Below are positions 11,915 to 22,747 of a stretch of DNA of 64,000 nt, one piece after another (position 1 is the first letter of the stretch; the number at the start of each line of letters is the position of its first letter). A model generated the notes under the pieces. That model searched no databases, was not told the DNA's origin, and saw only the letters and a list, made by a program, of their open reading frames with translations. The DNA lies in assembly GCA_019096155.1 (NCBI GenBank), contig JAHCVI010000001.1, positions 1,240,001 through 1,304,000 on the forward strand, written 5' to 3'. Position numbers and translations under genes: made by a program. This DNA comes from Staphylotrichum longicolle (Eukaryota > Ascomycota > Sordariomycetes > Sordariales > Chaetomiaceae).

Positions 11915-14907
11915 ATGACCGACTCCCCGCGCCAGCCGGCAGCAGCGCCGACCCTCGAGGCCGAACTCACCTGCTCTGTGCGTTCCCCATCAACCTCCAA
12001 ACTGAAAAAAGCCCCTAAAATCTCAAACAAAACTGACACCACCCTGTTAAAAACAACTAGATCTGCACCGACCTCCTCTACCAACCCCTCACCCTCCTCG
12101 ACTGCCTGCACACCTTCTGCGCCGCCTGCCTCAAAGAATGGTTCGCCTTCCAGGCCGCCCGCATCGACGCCTCCCCTCCCCGCCCCGCCGCCGGGCACCC
12201 CGATCTTCACGTGCCCGTCGTGCCGGGACCCCGTGCGCGACACCAAGCACGACGCGCGCGTGTTTAGTCTCTTGGACATGTACCTCGCGCTGAAACCCGG
12301 GCAAGGGCAAGAGCGCGGAGGAGAGGCGGGAGATGGACGGGCGGTACACCAAGGGGGAGGGGGTGATGCCCAAGGTGAAGAAGATGGAGGGCAGGACGGA
12401 GGAGGAGAGAGGGCGGACGAGGAGAGAGCGGCTTATCGAGGAGGTGAGGAGGGGAGCTTGAGGGAGGCGACGGAGAGGGCTGCTTCTGCGGCGGCGGCCG
12501 CTGATGGTGCGAGGCAGGGAGGGGGAGGGGCAGTCGGAGTCGGGCGGGAGCGAGGTGAGGGGGAGAGGGACGGGGCCGGGAGGAGGCGGGCGAGGAGCGC
12601 GACGTTGAGGGTGGAGGGGAGGGGAGGGAGGGAGGGGGACGCGAGACGGGGCGAGGAGTGAAGAGAGGAGGGGACGGGGGAGGGACGGAGAAGGGAGGCA
12701 GGTGGAGCATCAGAGCTCGTTGAGGAATTTGATTGGGGGGGAGGGGATGGAGGCGAGAGACATCGAGAAGGAGATTGAGGAGTTTGCGAGGCAGATCCAG
12801 GAGGAGGGGCTGCTGGACGGGCTGGACCTGGATAACCTTGATCTGGAGAACAATGACGAGCTGAGCCGCAGGATCACCGAGGCGTATAGGAGGCGCCATC
12901 GCGAGCGGAGGAGGGACGGAGGCCGGAGGAGCAATGCCAGCGCACACTCCCATCGGTCCGACGTGTCGGGCAGGCCGAGGTCGCGGACCGACGACTCGTC
13001 GCGGCCAACCAGCAGACACACGGCTCGTTCGAGGGCGCCAAGCGCGGGCGGCAGCGGTGGTGAGGAGCGCGGCCGGTATCCTCCGTCCAGCTCGGCGCAT
13101 CTCGAGGTCCAAGAGCCGTCTCGCAGGCGCAGGACAGCGAGCAGCAGCCGGAGCGCGACTCTGCCTGTTGTGCCCACCCAGCCGGATGTGAGGGTTGGCT
13201 CTCGCTCGCAGACGGATCTGACGACTAGGGCAGGGGCGTCCGAATCCCCAATCACAAGGCCGAGCATAGCTGGAGATGCCAGAAGTTCAAGCTCCCCTGC
13301 GACCGCCTCGGCACCCATGTTGCGTGGGGATCCCCTCATCGATCGCCCACTGCCGTTTAGTGCGCGCGCAGCCGCGGGCTTGGGCATTGTCCAGCAACCA
13401 CCAGAAACCCCGTCAACACTGCCCGGGAGTAGGCAGAGGTCGGACAGACCGGCACCGCTGGACATCCGCCCGGAATCACCCACCCTCGGCGCCCACTCAG
13501 CACCAATCAGTCCCGCTCTCAACTCTCCGCCGCTCACCTCCCCACGGCGACCACAGCTACCCCGATACAAGGAGCCCCTGATCCACTGCAGCACCTGCTC
13601 GAAAGAGCACATCGAATACGAGCTGCACTTCAACTGCTCCATCTGCCACGGCGGCGAGTGGAACATCTGCCTCGACTGCTGGCGCCGGCGGAAGGGCTGC
13701 CTGCACTGGTTCGGGTTCGGCGCGGCCGCCTGGTCCCGGTGGGAGAAGCATAACCTGCACCACCCGCCGACCGCGCCGCCGCACATGCTCACGGCCAATC
13801 GGTACCTGCCCCCCAAGACCATCCCCGGCGGCGCTGAGGGCCGCCGCGTCCTCACGACCGAGAACCCCCTCGACCGCCTCCAGAGCGGCACCTTTTGCTG
13901 TTCCTGCTCCGCCTGGACCAACTCGTGCTACTGGCGCTGCGACGTCTGCAACGACGGCGAATGGGGCTTCTGCACCGACTGCGTCAACCAGGGTAAATCC
14001 TGCACCCACCCCCTCCTCGCCCTCGCCTACCACGCCCCTTCCGCAACTCCCCCGAACCTCAACCCCAACCCCAACCTACCCTCCTCATCATCCTCATCCC
14101 CTTCTACCCCCTCTCATCCCCTCTCGCCCTCCAACAACCACAACACAACAACCGCCACCCCGATAGGCAACTTCACCCCGTGGCGCACACCCCGCCCTGC
14201 TCGGCCTGCGGCGTGCCCATCCGCAGTCCGACCCCCACCACTGCTACTCCTGCCTCGGGCTTCGCCTCTCCTTCTCCAGAGGAGAACGACGCCATCCCCA
14301 AGCAGGGCGGCTACAACCTCTGCTCCCCCTGCTTCGCCTCCTTCATCGCGTCGGGGAGCATCGCGCCGAGAACGGGCCCGCGGGGTGGAGGCGGTGTCCC
14401 GTGGGGCACCGCATGGTCGTTGTCGGGTTTGTTAATAACCATAACAACAACAACAACACCACCACCACGGGGGACAGGCATGGTGGTGGGAATGGGTATC
14501 TGCGGAGGGTGGTCCTGCGCGACCTCGTCGGCGGCCGGCGCCTGCGTTTCGAGGACTGGCGGCCGCGCGAGCAGGTGTGCTGGTGGCGCGAGGACGGGGG
14601 CAGCGGGAGGCGGGTGGAGAGGCTGTTCGCGGCGGACGTGAGGGTGGTGACGAACCCTGCCGGAGGCGGAGGCGAAGGGGCGGCGGGGAGGTGGACGAGG
14701 ACGTTCCCGCCGGACGGGGGGTCCGGGTGGCGGGCCGTGGCCGGGTGGGGGTGGGTGCCGGGGCCCGGCGGGGAGGATGAGTTGATGTTCCCCAAGGGGG
14801 CCGAGGTGCTCGAGGTGGAGGATGTGAATGGGGAGTGGTTTCACGGGTTTTATATGGGGCAGCAGGGGCTGTTTCCGGCGCCGTATGTGAGGGTGGTGAG
14901 TCGGTGA
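11915..14907 (+). CDS. RING finger / double ZZ-type zinc finger / SH3 protein (probable E3 ubiquitin ligase), frame-broken
   Basis: Exon 1 is 11915..11977; after an 83-bp intron exon 2 starts at 12061. The C3HC4 RING begins across the junction: CSIC, then CLH and CAAC, later CPSC at about 12215. A charged coiled region follows, then an acidic helix (EKEIEEFARQIQEEG) and a long Ser/Arg/Pro linker. Two ZZ-like zinc fingers come next at about 13580-13700 (IHCSTCSKEHIEYELHF, CSICHGGEWNICLDCW) and 13890-14010 (CDVCNDGEWGFCTDC). A further Cys-pair segment (CSACGVPI) and a C-terminal SH3-like domain (ELMFPKGAEVLEVED, GLFPAPYVRV) end the protein. A RING plus ZZ fingers suggests ubiquitin transfer to a bound substrate (inference). 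The frame changes near 12180, 12298, 12420-12470, before 12702, near 14175 and near 14390. The pieces still form one colinear protein, so exact translation needs corrected sequence. Confidence 0.75.
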
Positions 14908-15039
14908 GAGAGTGACTTGAAGTTGGTTTGGTTGGGATGGGATGGGGTTGGTTGGTGGATACCCGGAGTTTGGGTCTTGGACAGCAGGTAGATTTATTTT
15001 TTATTGTTTACATTCCGCCCCTCGTCTTGGGGTGTTGTT

Positions 15040-15996
15040 CTACTGGTTGCTCCACTCGGCCTTCTTCTTCTCGGCAAACGCCTTCATGCCAATCTTTTGG
15101 TCCTGGCTGCCAAACAGGCTGTGGAACACGCGGCGCTCGTACTCGACGCCGTCGCGCAGCGGCAGGTCCTGGCTCTTGTTGACCACCTCCTTGGCCGCCT
15201 GCACGGCCACCTTGGAGTAACCGGCGATGGTCTCGGCCGTCTTGAGGGCGCCCTCCAGCAGCGCGTCGTAGCTGGGGAACAGGCGGGCGGCCACCCCCCA
15301 CCGCTCGGCCTCCTCGCCGCTGAACGACTTGCCCGTCAGGATCAGCTCCATGGCCTTGCTCTTGCCGACGGCGCGCGTCAGGCGCTGGCTGCCGCCGGCG
15401 CCGGGGATGGTGCCCAGCTTGATCTCGGGCTGGCCAAAGTTGGCGGTCGGGGTGCAGTAGATGATGTCGGCCATCAGGGCGAGCTCGCAGCCGCCGCCGA
15501 GGGCGTGGCCGGACACGGCGGCGATGAGGGGCTTCTTGAGGGCGGTGGTCAGGTCGGACCAGCTCTCGATGAAGGAGGTGGTGTAGGCCTCGCTGAAGGT
15601 CAGCGGGGCCATCTCCTTGATGTCGGCGCCGGCGGCGAAGGCGCGCTCGGAGCCCGTCAGCACGATGGCGGCGACGGTCGGGGAGGCCTGGAAGGACCGC
15701 AGCGCCGTGTTGAGCTCGGCGATCAGCGGGGTGCAGAGGGCGTTGAGGGCCTTGGGGCGGTTGAGGGTGACTGGCTTGGGGGTTAGAAGTGAAAGAGAGA
15801 GCCAATTGGGGTGTGTTTGTGAAGACGAACTTTGACCAACGCCCGGCCGGGGCTCTGACACGTCAATGTACTCGTAGCTGCGGCGGGCAGAGGCCGAGAA
15901 GCTGCGGGCGACCTGCGGGAGGGTGCTCGGCTGGAAGCGGGAAGCCGCCGGGCGCAGGGCGCGGAGGGCATTGGCGCGGGCTACTGCTGCGTTCAT
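15040..15996 (-). CDS. mitochondrial enoyl-CoA hydratase (short chain)
   Basis: Two exons, 15831..15996 and 15040..15770, encode 298 aa. The N-terminus is Arg/Ser/Ala-rich with no acidic residues (RALRPAASRFQPSTLPQVARSF), as in mitochondrial presequences. Crotonase-fold motifs are complete. RPKALNALCTPL comes first, then ADIKEM (oxyanion/CoA region), GHALGGGCELALM with the first catalytic Glu, and GQPEIKLGTIPGAGGSQRL with the second. The C-terminus has the usual FAEKKKAEW. The enzyme hydrates trans-2-enoyl-CoA in beta-oxidation and amino-acid breakdown. I chose the 60-bp intron with the weak donor GTTCGT because splicing restores the conserved RPGVGQITLNRPKALNAL-type strand and a CTAAC branch site is present. 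Retention would insert 20 residues without a stop. Confidence 0.93.
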   Translation of the reverse strand: MNAAVARANALRALRPAASRFQPSTLPQVARSFSASARRSYEYIDVSEPRPGVGQSSSSQTHPNWLSLSLLTPKPVTLNRPKALNALCTPLIAELNTALRSFQASPTVAAIVLTGSERAFAAGADIKEMAPLTFSEAYTTSFIESWSDLTTALKKPLIAAVSGHALGGGCELALMADIIYCTPTANFGQPEIKLGTIPGAGGSQRLTRAVGKSKAMELILTGKSFSGEEAERWGVAARLFPSYDALLEGALKTAETIAGYSKVAVQAAKEVVNKSQDLPLRDGVEYERRVFHSLFGSQDQKIGMKAFAEKKKAEWSNQ

Positions 15997-16756
15997 CTTG
16001 ACTGTCGCTGGGAGGATGCCAAAATAATGCAGGTCGGGTCCGGTGGATGGGAATCCGCGTCTCTTTGTAAGATGGACGAGGTGAAGCTCGGCCGGGAGGT
16101 CCACTGCTTGACCATGTCCCGCCCTGTCTTAGCTGCAGGTTATCCTCGGTTTAAGCCCATGTGACGGCCAGGCGCATCTCCAATTGACAGTTCAGGGCCA
16201 TGATCCGCACACATTGCAGCAAGCGCAGAGTAAAAAGCTAGCATGTTCTGTATTGTCTCACATTATGAAACTACGAAAGATTCTTGGAGATCATTCAGGA
16301 CCCAAAACGTCGGCGGGTTGATGGCAAGCAGCATCTTTGAAGTGCCCCAGTTGTCCAGGAACAGCGACCCGCAACATCTCAGCTTATCCGCATTCGGGAT
16401 TTGGAACACGACGTCAGCGCCGCCCACTGCCAAGGACTCGGAAACCAGGAGGCAGCTTGCGCCACACACTGGGCCCGCTCTCTGCATACTGCCAGGGGAC
16501 ATGCTGGCCGCTGGGAGTGTCACAGAGCCACACCCACCCAGAAATTTCCCCCTAATCTCGTGGCTTGGGTTTTACGGGCCAACCCAGATCTCCCGACGCG
16601 CAACGGGCCCTGCCGCTTCTGATTTCCAGCAACACGCCTTCCCTTTGCATCTCGCCGTCGACCGTCGCACTCTCTCGCATCGAGCCATCGCGCCGCCCTG
16701 ACGACTCCTCGCACCGGCATACTCTCTCGGCCCGTATCTGCGCAGACTTTTCCACA
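15997..16756. promoter_or_regulatory. divergent promoter region, enoyl-CoA hydratase / RER1
   Basis: The two genes start 760 bp apart on opposite strands, so their promoters must lie here. I see no TATA box that can be assigned with confidence. Confidence 0.5.
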
Positions 16757-17573
16757 ATGGATGCCCCAGACGAACAGACGACGCCTTTCAGCGCCGTCAC
16801 TGCGCAGACGAGCAAGCTGCAGAGGGTGCGTTGCGTTGCGTTGCACCTGCGACAGACAAAGGAGTCCCGGTGTCGCAGAACTCGTCACTAACGGTGTCCG
16901 CAGCAATACCAAGCGCTCCTCGACCAGTCGACGCCCTACGTCCTCTACCGCTGGATCGGCACCGGCGTCGCCCTCTTCGTCTTCTTCCTGCGTGTGTTCT
17001 TTGCGCAAGGCTGGTACATTGGTCAGTTTGACACACAAGTCAGCGCCCGTCACGGCGAGGCTGAAATCACGAGACGCCCCGCGGCTAACTCTTGTGGTGT
17101 TGCTTGTGTACAGTCGCATACGCGCTGGGCATCTACCTGCTCAACCTGTTCCTCGCCTTCCTCCAGCCCAAGTTTGACCCGTCCAACGATGCGCTCGACA
17201 ACGAGATGGAGGATGGCGCCATCGGCACCCTCCCGACCAAGCAGGACGAGGAGTTCCGCCCCTTCATCCGCCGTCTGCCCGAGTTCAAGTTCTGGCACTC
17301 GGCCACCCGCGCCGTCGTCATCTCCTTTGTGTGCAGCTGGTTCGAGGTGTTTAATGTGCCCGTCTTCTGGCCTGTTCTGGTTATGTACTGGTTCATGCTC
17401 TTCATCCTGACAAGTAGGTGGCCCCCCTCCCCTTCCCATCACGTTGCTCTCTGGCGCTGCTGCCTTTGATGCTAACTGGCGCTGCAGTGAGGAAGCAGAT
17501 CCAGCACATGATCAAGTACCGCTACGTGCCCTTCACCATCGGCAAGGCGCGCTACACCAAGAACAGCGCCTGA
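16757..17573 (+). CDS. RER1: Rer1, ER membrane-protein retrieval receptor
   Basis: Four exons (16757..16825, 16904..17021, 17114..17413, 17488..17573) encode 190 aa, the standard Rer1 length. Phases and splice sites are all consistent (donors GTGCGT, GTCAGT, GTAGGT). Four hydrophobic segments are visible: YVLYRWIGTGVALFVFFLRVFF, VAYALGIYLLNLFLAFL, and a pair around FWHSATRAVVISFVCSWF and VFWPVLVMYWFMLFIL. The conserved cytosolic loop EFRPFIRRLPEFKFW lies between the pairs, and the C-terminus has the signature KYRYVPFTIGKARY. Family knowledge: Rer1 cycles between Golgi and ER, returning escaped membrane proteins through transmembrane recognition. No anomalies. Confidence 0.96.
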
Positions 17574-18534
17574 AGCTGAGGCTGAGGCAGAGAGTGCGTT
17601 GGAGCAATGCTCAAACGCGCAGTGCAAGCGAGGCCCGTTATATCGACGGTTTTTTGGGGGGGCAGACTGGGCTCAAGGGAACGGCAATTGGCGATAGACG
17701 GGTTTCGGATTCCCCAATGTATTATGACAGCATGCTCGGAGCTCACGACGGTCCTGGAAAAAAACGCTATGTATTCATATTTTAATCGGCTCGCGCCTGC
17801 ACCACTGGCTTTCGGCGGGGCAGGCTCGGCGTAATCATTGCCTTTCAGAGGGGGCGGCGCGCCATAGGGACTACGGGCTGCGATGACATGGGAGATGGGA
17901 TGGTATAGGGAGGGCGGACGGTGTTCAATCTACTCTGTTCGTGTGGGCGGCGTCGGTTGAGACAGGTGGCTGTAAGCCGCGCGTTCATGCAGGGCATCAT
18001 GCGTCTGTACGAGTACCTCTTTTGATGCAGGATTGTGATGTCGCTGCCAATACATGCACACCCAAGATGCGAGCGGAAAACGAGCGATGCCAAGAGCAAT
18101 GCTAAAACTTCAGTTTGCTTTTTCTTTCTTTCTTTCTTTCTACGAGAGCATGCTAATAATCATCAATGGAGACAAATGCTCTCAAGGCTCTCTCCGCGGT
18201 TCCAGTTGGTCCTGAGATGGGAAGATTTTCCAGACAGACAATCTACAAATTTGAGTCTGAATTTCATTCATGTTATTTTAATATTGTTTTATCTGAGTCT
18301 CTCCATGAGAGTCTATCTCTTTCCTATTGAGACCTGAGCAACCTATTGTGCTGGTTGAACAACAATAGGTGGCTCGGGGCGCTCCAAGTATCTTCCTCGG
18401 ACAACCCCAACCCGAATTTTGAATCTTGGCGCCTGTGCCAATCCAATTCGCGAACCGCGCCTCAGCTCTTGGTCTACCGTAACTTTGTTCGATCAGCTCT
18501 CCTCCTCCAGCATCAGAGACACACACCAGCCAAG
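17574..18534. other. intergenic region, RER1 / PAF1
   Basis: This region holds the RER1 3' flank and the PAF1 promoter. It contains a (TTTC) microsatellite, listed separately, and otherwise nothing I can assign. Confidence 0.6.
18119..18140 (+). repeat. (TTTC)n microsatellite
   Basis: About five perfect TTTC units form a pyrimidine tract roughly 400 bp upstream of the PAF1 start codon. Confidence 0.85.
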
Positions 18535-20094
18535 ATGTCGTCGTCACAATCGAGAAGCGGCGGCGAGCGCATGATTCACCAAGACTACATCGCCAGGATA
18601 CGATACTCCAATGCGCTCCCGCCACCACCAAACCCGCCCAAGCTGCTCGACATCCCCAACACGGGCCGCCTTGCGAGCGGCCAGTACACCGCACCCGGCT
18701 TCGCTTCCCGCCTTGCACGAGAGCAGTCCCTGAACGTCGAGGCCGATGCCGAGCTCGGAATGCCCCTGGACTTGGTTGGCATGCCGGGAGTATTCGATGG
18801 CGACGAGAGCTGTCAGTGCAATCAAGCCAGTTGCCTTTGTTGCCTGCAAGCAAACCACTAACGAGCCAGATGAGCAGCCATCCAAGCTCCCGCCCAGGCG
18901 CCACCCGTCCATCCCCACGACCGCCTCCTTCTCCGCCCACTCTCGACTCTCGGCAAGCCCAAGATTGGCGACACAGCTGTCTCCTTCCTCCGGCGAACCG
19001 AGTACATCTCCTCGGTGCAGGCCCGTCCGAAGCCTGCAGACCATGTCTTCCTCAAGCCATCCTCTGGCAACGCCCTGAAACGCCCCGAGAAACGCAAGGC
19101 CTCGCCCGAGCCAGACCGGGGCACGCCCGCCTGGATCAAGCGGCGCATCGAGAAGAGCTTCGAGGTAGCCGCCGCCAACCTCGCCGAGCGGACGCGCGTC
19201 AAGCACCCCTCGAAGCGGAACCTCAAGGTCGTCGACGCCTACCCCGTGCTCCCCGACCTCGAAGCCTTCCCCGACTCGGGCGCCTACGTCACCGTCAAGT
19301 TCAGCACCAACCCCGTCAACTCGAGCGACACGTACGACACGCGCCTGCTGTCGGGCATCTTCAAGCCCATCGAGCGCACCGCCGCCGAGGAGCAGCTGTA
19401 CGAAAACGCCCGCGCCGCGTGGGAGCGCGACCCGACGCAGCCCAAGCCGTCGCAGATGATGAACTACGACCTGTTCCTGCCGGCCGACGCCCACACGGGC
19501 GACAACTTCCGCGCCAAGTTCGACGTGGACAACCCGGACCGCGACTCGCGCGCGCTCTACACCAGCAGCGAGGCCGGCGGCAGCTTCCGCTTCCCGCGCG
19601 TGCGCGCCTACGAGACGGCGCAGGAGAAGGAGATGGACCACGACAACAAGTACGACGAGGAGGTCATCCTGGCCTTCCGCAACGACGAGACCCAGACCAA
19701 GGGCCGCGACGACGACAGCGCCCAAAAGGCCGTCTACTACTACCCCGTCATGCAGCGCACCACCATCCGCAGCCAGCGCACAAAGAACATTGCCCGGACG
19801 ATAGGCATCACCGACGAGGAGGAGACCCACCTCGACGAGCTGCACGTGCAGATCGACGAGCCGAGCGAGGAGCTCAAGTCGGAGCTGCTGCGCTACAAGC
19901 AGCAGCCCGTGGGCGATCTGCCCGAGGAGGAGGAAGAAGAAGAAGACGACGAATATGCCGGGCGCGGGGACGGACGGCGGCGGTCGGCGAGTGCCAGCCC
20001 GGCGCGGAACGGGGGGCGGAGTCAGGAAGGACGGCACGCCGATGAGGAGGAGGAGGAGGAGGAGGATGCCGAGGGTGAGGAAGAGGACGAGTAG
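18535..20094 (+). CDS. PAF1: Paf1, subunit of the RNA polymerase II PAF1 complex
   Basis: Two exons, 18535..18811 and 18878..20094, encode 497 aa (donor GTCAGT, acceptor GAGCAG). The downstream AG was chosen over an earlier CAG because it gives conserved SIQAPAQAPPVHPHDR and the following KPKIGDTAVSFLRRTEYIS. The N-terminus (HQDYIARIRYSNALPPPP, SGQYTAPGFASRLAREQ, GMPLDLVGMPGVFDGDE) is diagnostic of Paf1. Later blocks NLKVVDAYPVLPDLEAFPD and YYYPVMQRTTI support it. The tail is acidic and disordered (runs of Glu, then RRRSASASPARN, then Glu again). The complex travels with Pol II and is required for H2B ubiquitination and H3K4/K36 methylation (established for the family). The frame is intact. 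Confidence 0.95.
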
Positions 20095-20666
20095 AACGGG
20101 GTACACTGGAAAAAATCTGCAGAGGAAATAATAGTCTCAAATCACTCAATTGATGAGCGCGGAGTTTGACAGGGGGCAATTTGCAGAAATGGGAGGGGGA
20201 CAGGATGGGTGTACCAATCCAACCGCACCTTTAGACACCGAAGAAATCCAGAACAGAGAGAGCACTCCGACAGTGGCAGCGGTATGCCATGCACGCGACG
20301 TCTTCCAAGACCCGCTATCCCATTCTATCTAGTCATGATACAGAGTACTTCGTACAAGCATCCAACAATGTAACATCCCGCAAAAGCCAAGACGCTTCGA
20401 GCCCCCATCCAACCGGAGCAGCCAAAGACAAGACAAAAAAAACGCCAGTCCCATCGTCTCTCCAACACTGACCGAGGATGTAACATCCAAAAAACAAAAG
20501 ACCAGTCGTCCCCTCTCTTGGCTTTCCATAAAGTCAAGTCGGGAGGCCGAGTCTATCATTACCATCCTAATCCAAAACCCCCGGGGGTGGGGGTGGGGGT
20601 GGGGGTGTCATCCAACTCTCGTCGTCTCGCGTGAAATCCAACCCGGGCCTTGCCTTGCTCGTTCGT
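20095..20666. other. convergent intergenic region, PAF1 / GT90
   Basis: The 3' flanks of two convergent genes share 570 bp. The main structure is the G-tract repeat at 20583-20606. Confidence 0.6.
20583..20606 (+). repeat. four perfect GGGGGT units, potential G-quadruplex
   Basis: Four runs of exactly five G separated by single T bases meet the ideal intramolecular G-quadruplex pattern on the plus strand. The repeat lies about 60 bp past the GT90 stop and 490 bp past the PAF1 stop. Confidence 0.9.
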
Positions 20667-22747
20667 TCAGCCAGCATACCCGATATTTTCCCTGTCGTCA
20701 TCAACCAAACGCCCATATCTGTAGCCGCGGCGGGGTCAGCATTAATTCTCGGAGAGAAGAAAAAGAGGAGAAAAAAGACAACTCACTCCAACAGCAACCG
20801 AAAAAACCACACCTCCAAGTCCTCATTCCGCAGCACCCGCCCCGCCCACTCGCGCCCCCTCTTGGCCATGGCTTCCGCCTCCTTCCTCTCCTCCTCCCCG
20901 CCCTTCCCCTTCCCAACAACACCCTTTGCCTCCTCCGAGCTCGCACCCCCACCGGCGCCGGCGCCGGCATCGTCGCCGCCGCCCAGCCCGAAGAACCGCA
21001 CCACCTCCACCCACTCCTCCCCGTGCAGGCTGAGCGGCACAAAGTGCACCCACGGCCGGAGCCACTCGTAGTGCCACTCGCGGAAGATGGCCCACTTGAA
21101 CACCAGGCTCCGGCTGCGCAGCAGCGCGTAGAACCGCCCGGAAAAGGCGTTGCCGTCAATGTCCAGCACGTGCTTGTACTTGAGCGCGTCCTCCTGCTTG
21201 GCGTACTCCTTTACGGGGAAGAAGGCGCGCTGCGCGTCGCAGTCGCCCGGGTCGCACTGGCCGATGTGGGAGAAGGAGACGTCGAGGAGGGGCTTGTACC
21301 GTCCGCGCGGGGTTTCTTGGACGGTCCACTGCTGTTTTTCAGCGGAAGAGGAGGAGGACAGGGGTTCCTCCGACGGGGGGGGCGGGGCGGGGACGAGGAC
21401 CTTGGCCTGGTCGGGGGCGTTGATCTTTTGGACGAAGCGCTGGCGGTGTTGGCGGCGCCAGCCGCCGTTGCGGGAGAAGCCGCCCGTGGTGGAGCCGCGC
21501 CAGTAGAGGCGGTCGAGCTTGTCGGTCCAGGGCGGGTCGTTGGCGTCGGCGTAGGGGACCTTGCCGGCCCAGTACCAGGGGGAGGGGTAGAGGATGTCCG
21601 AGTAGGACGAGATCTTGGACTGGGAGAAGATGGGGAAGAGGTCGTGCACGACGCCGTAGGCGTTGGGCCGCTCGAAGAAGCCGTAGGTCGAGGCGAGCGA
21701 GGGGGACAGGCAGACGTCCGACATGGCCGTCCAGTTGTGCACGAAGCCGAGCTCGCCGAGGGCGTACTTGGCGATGTCGTCGTACTGCTCGTCCTCCTCG
21801 AGGATGCGCGAGGGGGACTCGGGCGGGCACGACATGCGCGAGTGCGTCCAGACGGGCTGGTGCGCGAAGAAGTCGAAGCGCGTCTGCTTGACCTCTTCGA
21901 AGCGGCCGTCGGGGCTGAGCCCCGCGGGCTTCTCGGTGAAGCCGTTGCGGGGCGACTTGGCGGAGTTGGCGGCCGGTATCGCGACGGTCCGCGCCGTGTG
22001 TACCAGCCGTGACATGTCGTCGTGCGGAACCACGACGCGCGGCTCGTCGTTGGCGTTGAAGGCCAGGTCCATGTCCGGCAGGAACTCGGCAAAGACATTG
22101 ATCATGTCCACCAGCTTCGTCTGCATCCACTCGAAGCCTCCAAAGATGTGCGTCGCGTTGCCGCGGCGCACCTGCACGCCTAAGAGCTGGTTGTCGGTGC
22201 CGAGCGCCTCCCGCGCCCGCGCGCGGATCGTCGAGGGCTTGAGGCCCCAGAAGGGCGTCAGCTGCTCGTGTATGGTGTCGAACTCGTCCACCAGCTGCAC
22301 ATTCTTGCTCTTGGCAAACGCCCACCACTTGTCGAAGTGCGGCGGCGGCGGCAGCCCATACCGGCGACGGTACTCGGCCACGGCATCGCCGAGGGTCTGC
22401 GACTGGCGCGCCTTGACCGTCTCAAACTCGCGCTCCGCCTCGGCGATGAGGTGCCATATCGGATGCTTGCCGCCGGGCGCCGGCTTCGGCTTGGTAGTCT
22501 TGAACTTCTTGCTGATGTAGGCGGCGATGGCGCTGGTGTCGATCTCGGGCTGCTTCGGCGGCCCTTGGGCGGCGGGCTGGGGCTGCGCGGCCGGTCGAAG
22601 GCCGTCGGGCGACGTTCGCGAGATGGAGTAGAAGCAAAAGATGAAGAAGAGGAGGGCGCACAGCACGCCAAGTTGGCGGTTGCGCATGGTCAGCTTCGTC
22701 GTGCTGATCACAGCACCCATGCGGCGCGTGTTGAGTGGGCTGGCCAT
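20667..22747 (-). CDS. CAP10/GT90-family glycosyltransferase (capsule-associated protein-like)
   Basis: Two exons, 20787..22747 and 20667..20718, encode 670 aa. A short cytosolic N-terminus is followed by one signal anchor (LGVLCALLFFIFCFYSI, about residues 27-43), so this is a type II Golgi/ER membrane protein. The lumenal part has the GT90 layout: KPSTIRARAREALGTDNQLL, then the sugar-nucleotide region DRLYWRGSTTGGF. HVLDIDGNAFSGRFY and FKWAIFREWHYEWLRPWVHFVPL follow. Family members act on cell-wall or capsule mannans (xylosyl transfer in Cryptococcus); donor and acceptor here are unknown. The last exon was found by splice logic: donor GTGAGT overlaps an in-frame TGA, and splicing gives LLLEYGRLVDDDRENIGY, which continues the helix. 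A Gly/Ala/Glu/Lys-rich insertion precedes it. Confidence 0.9.

Noticed and set aside
4967..20094. Functional cluster of trafficking genes (VPS9, ATG15, RER1)
   Set aside because: Unrelated genes lie between them and the orientations are mixed; these are common housekeeping genes and chance proximity is sufficient.
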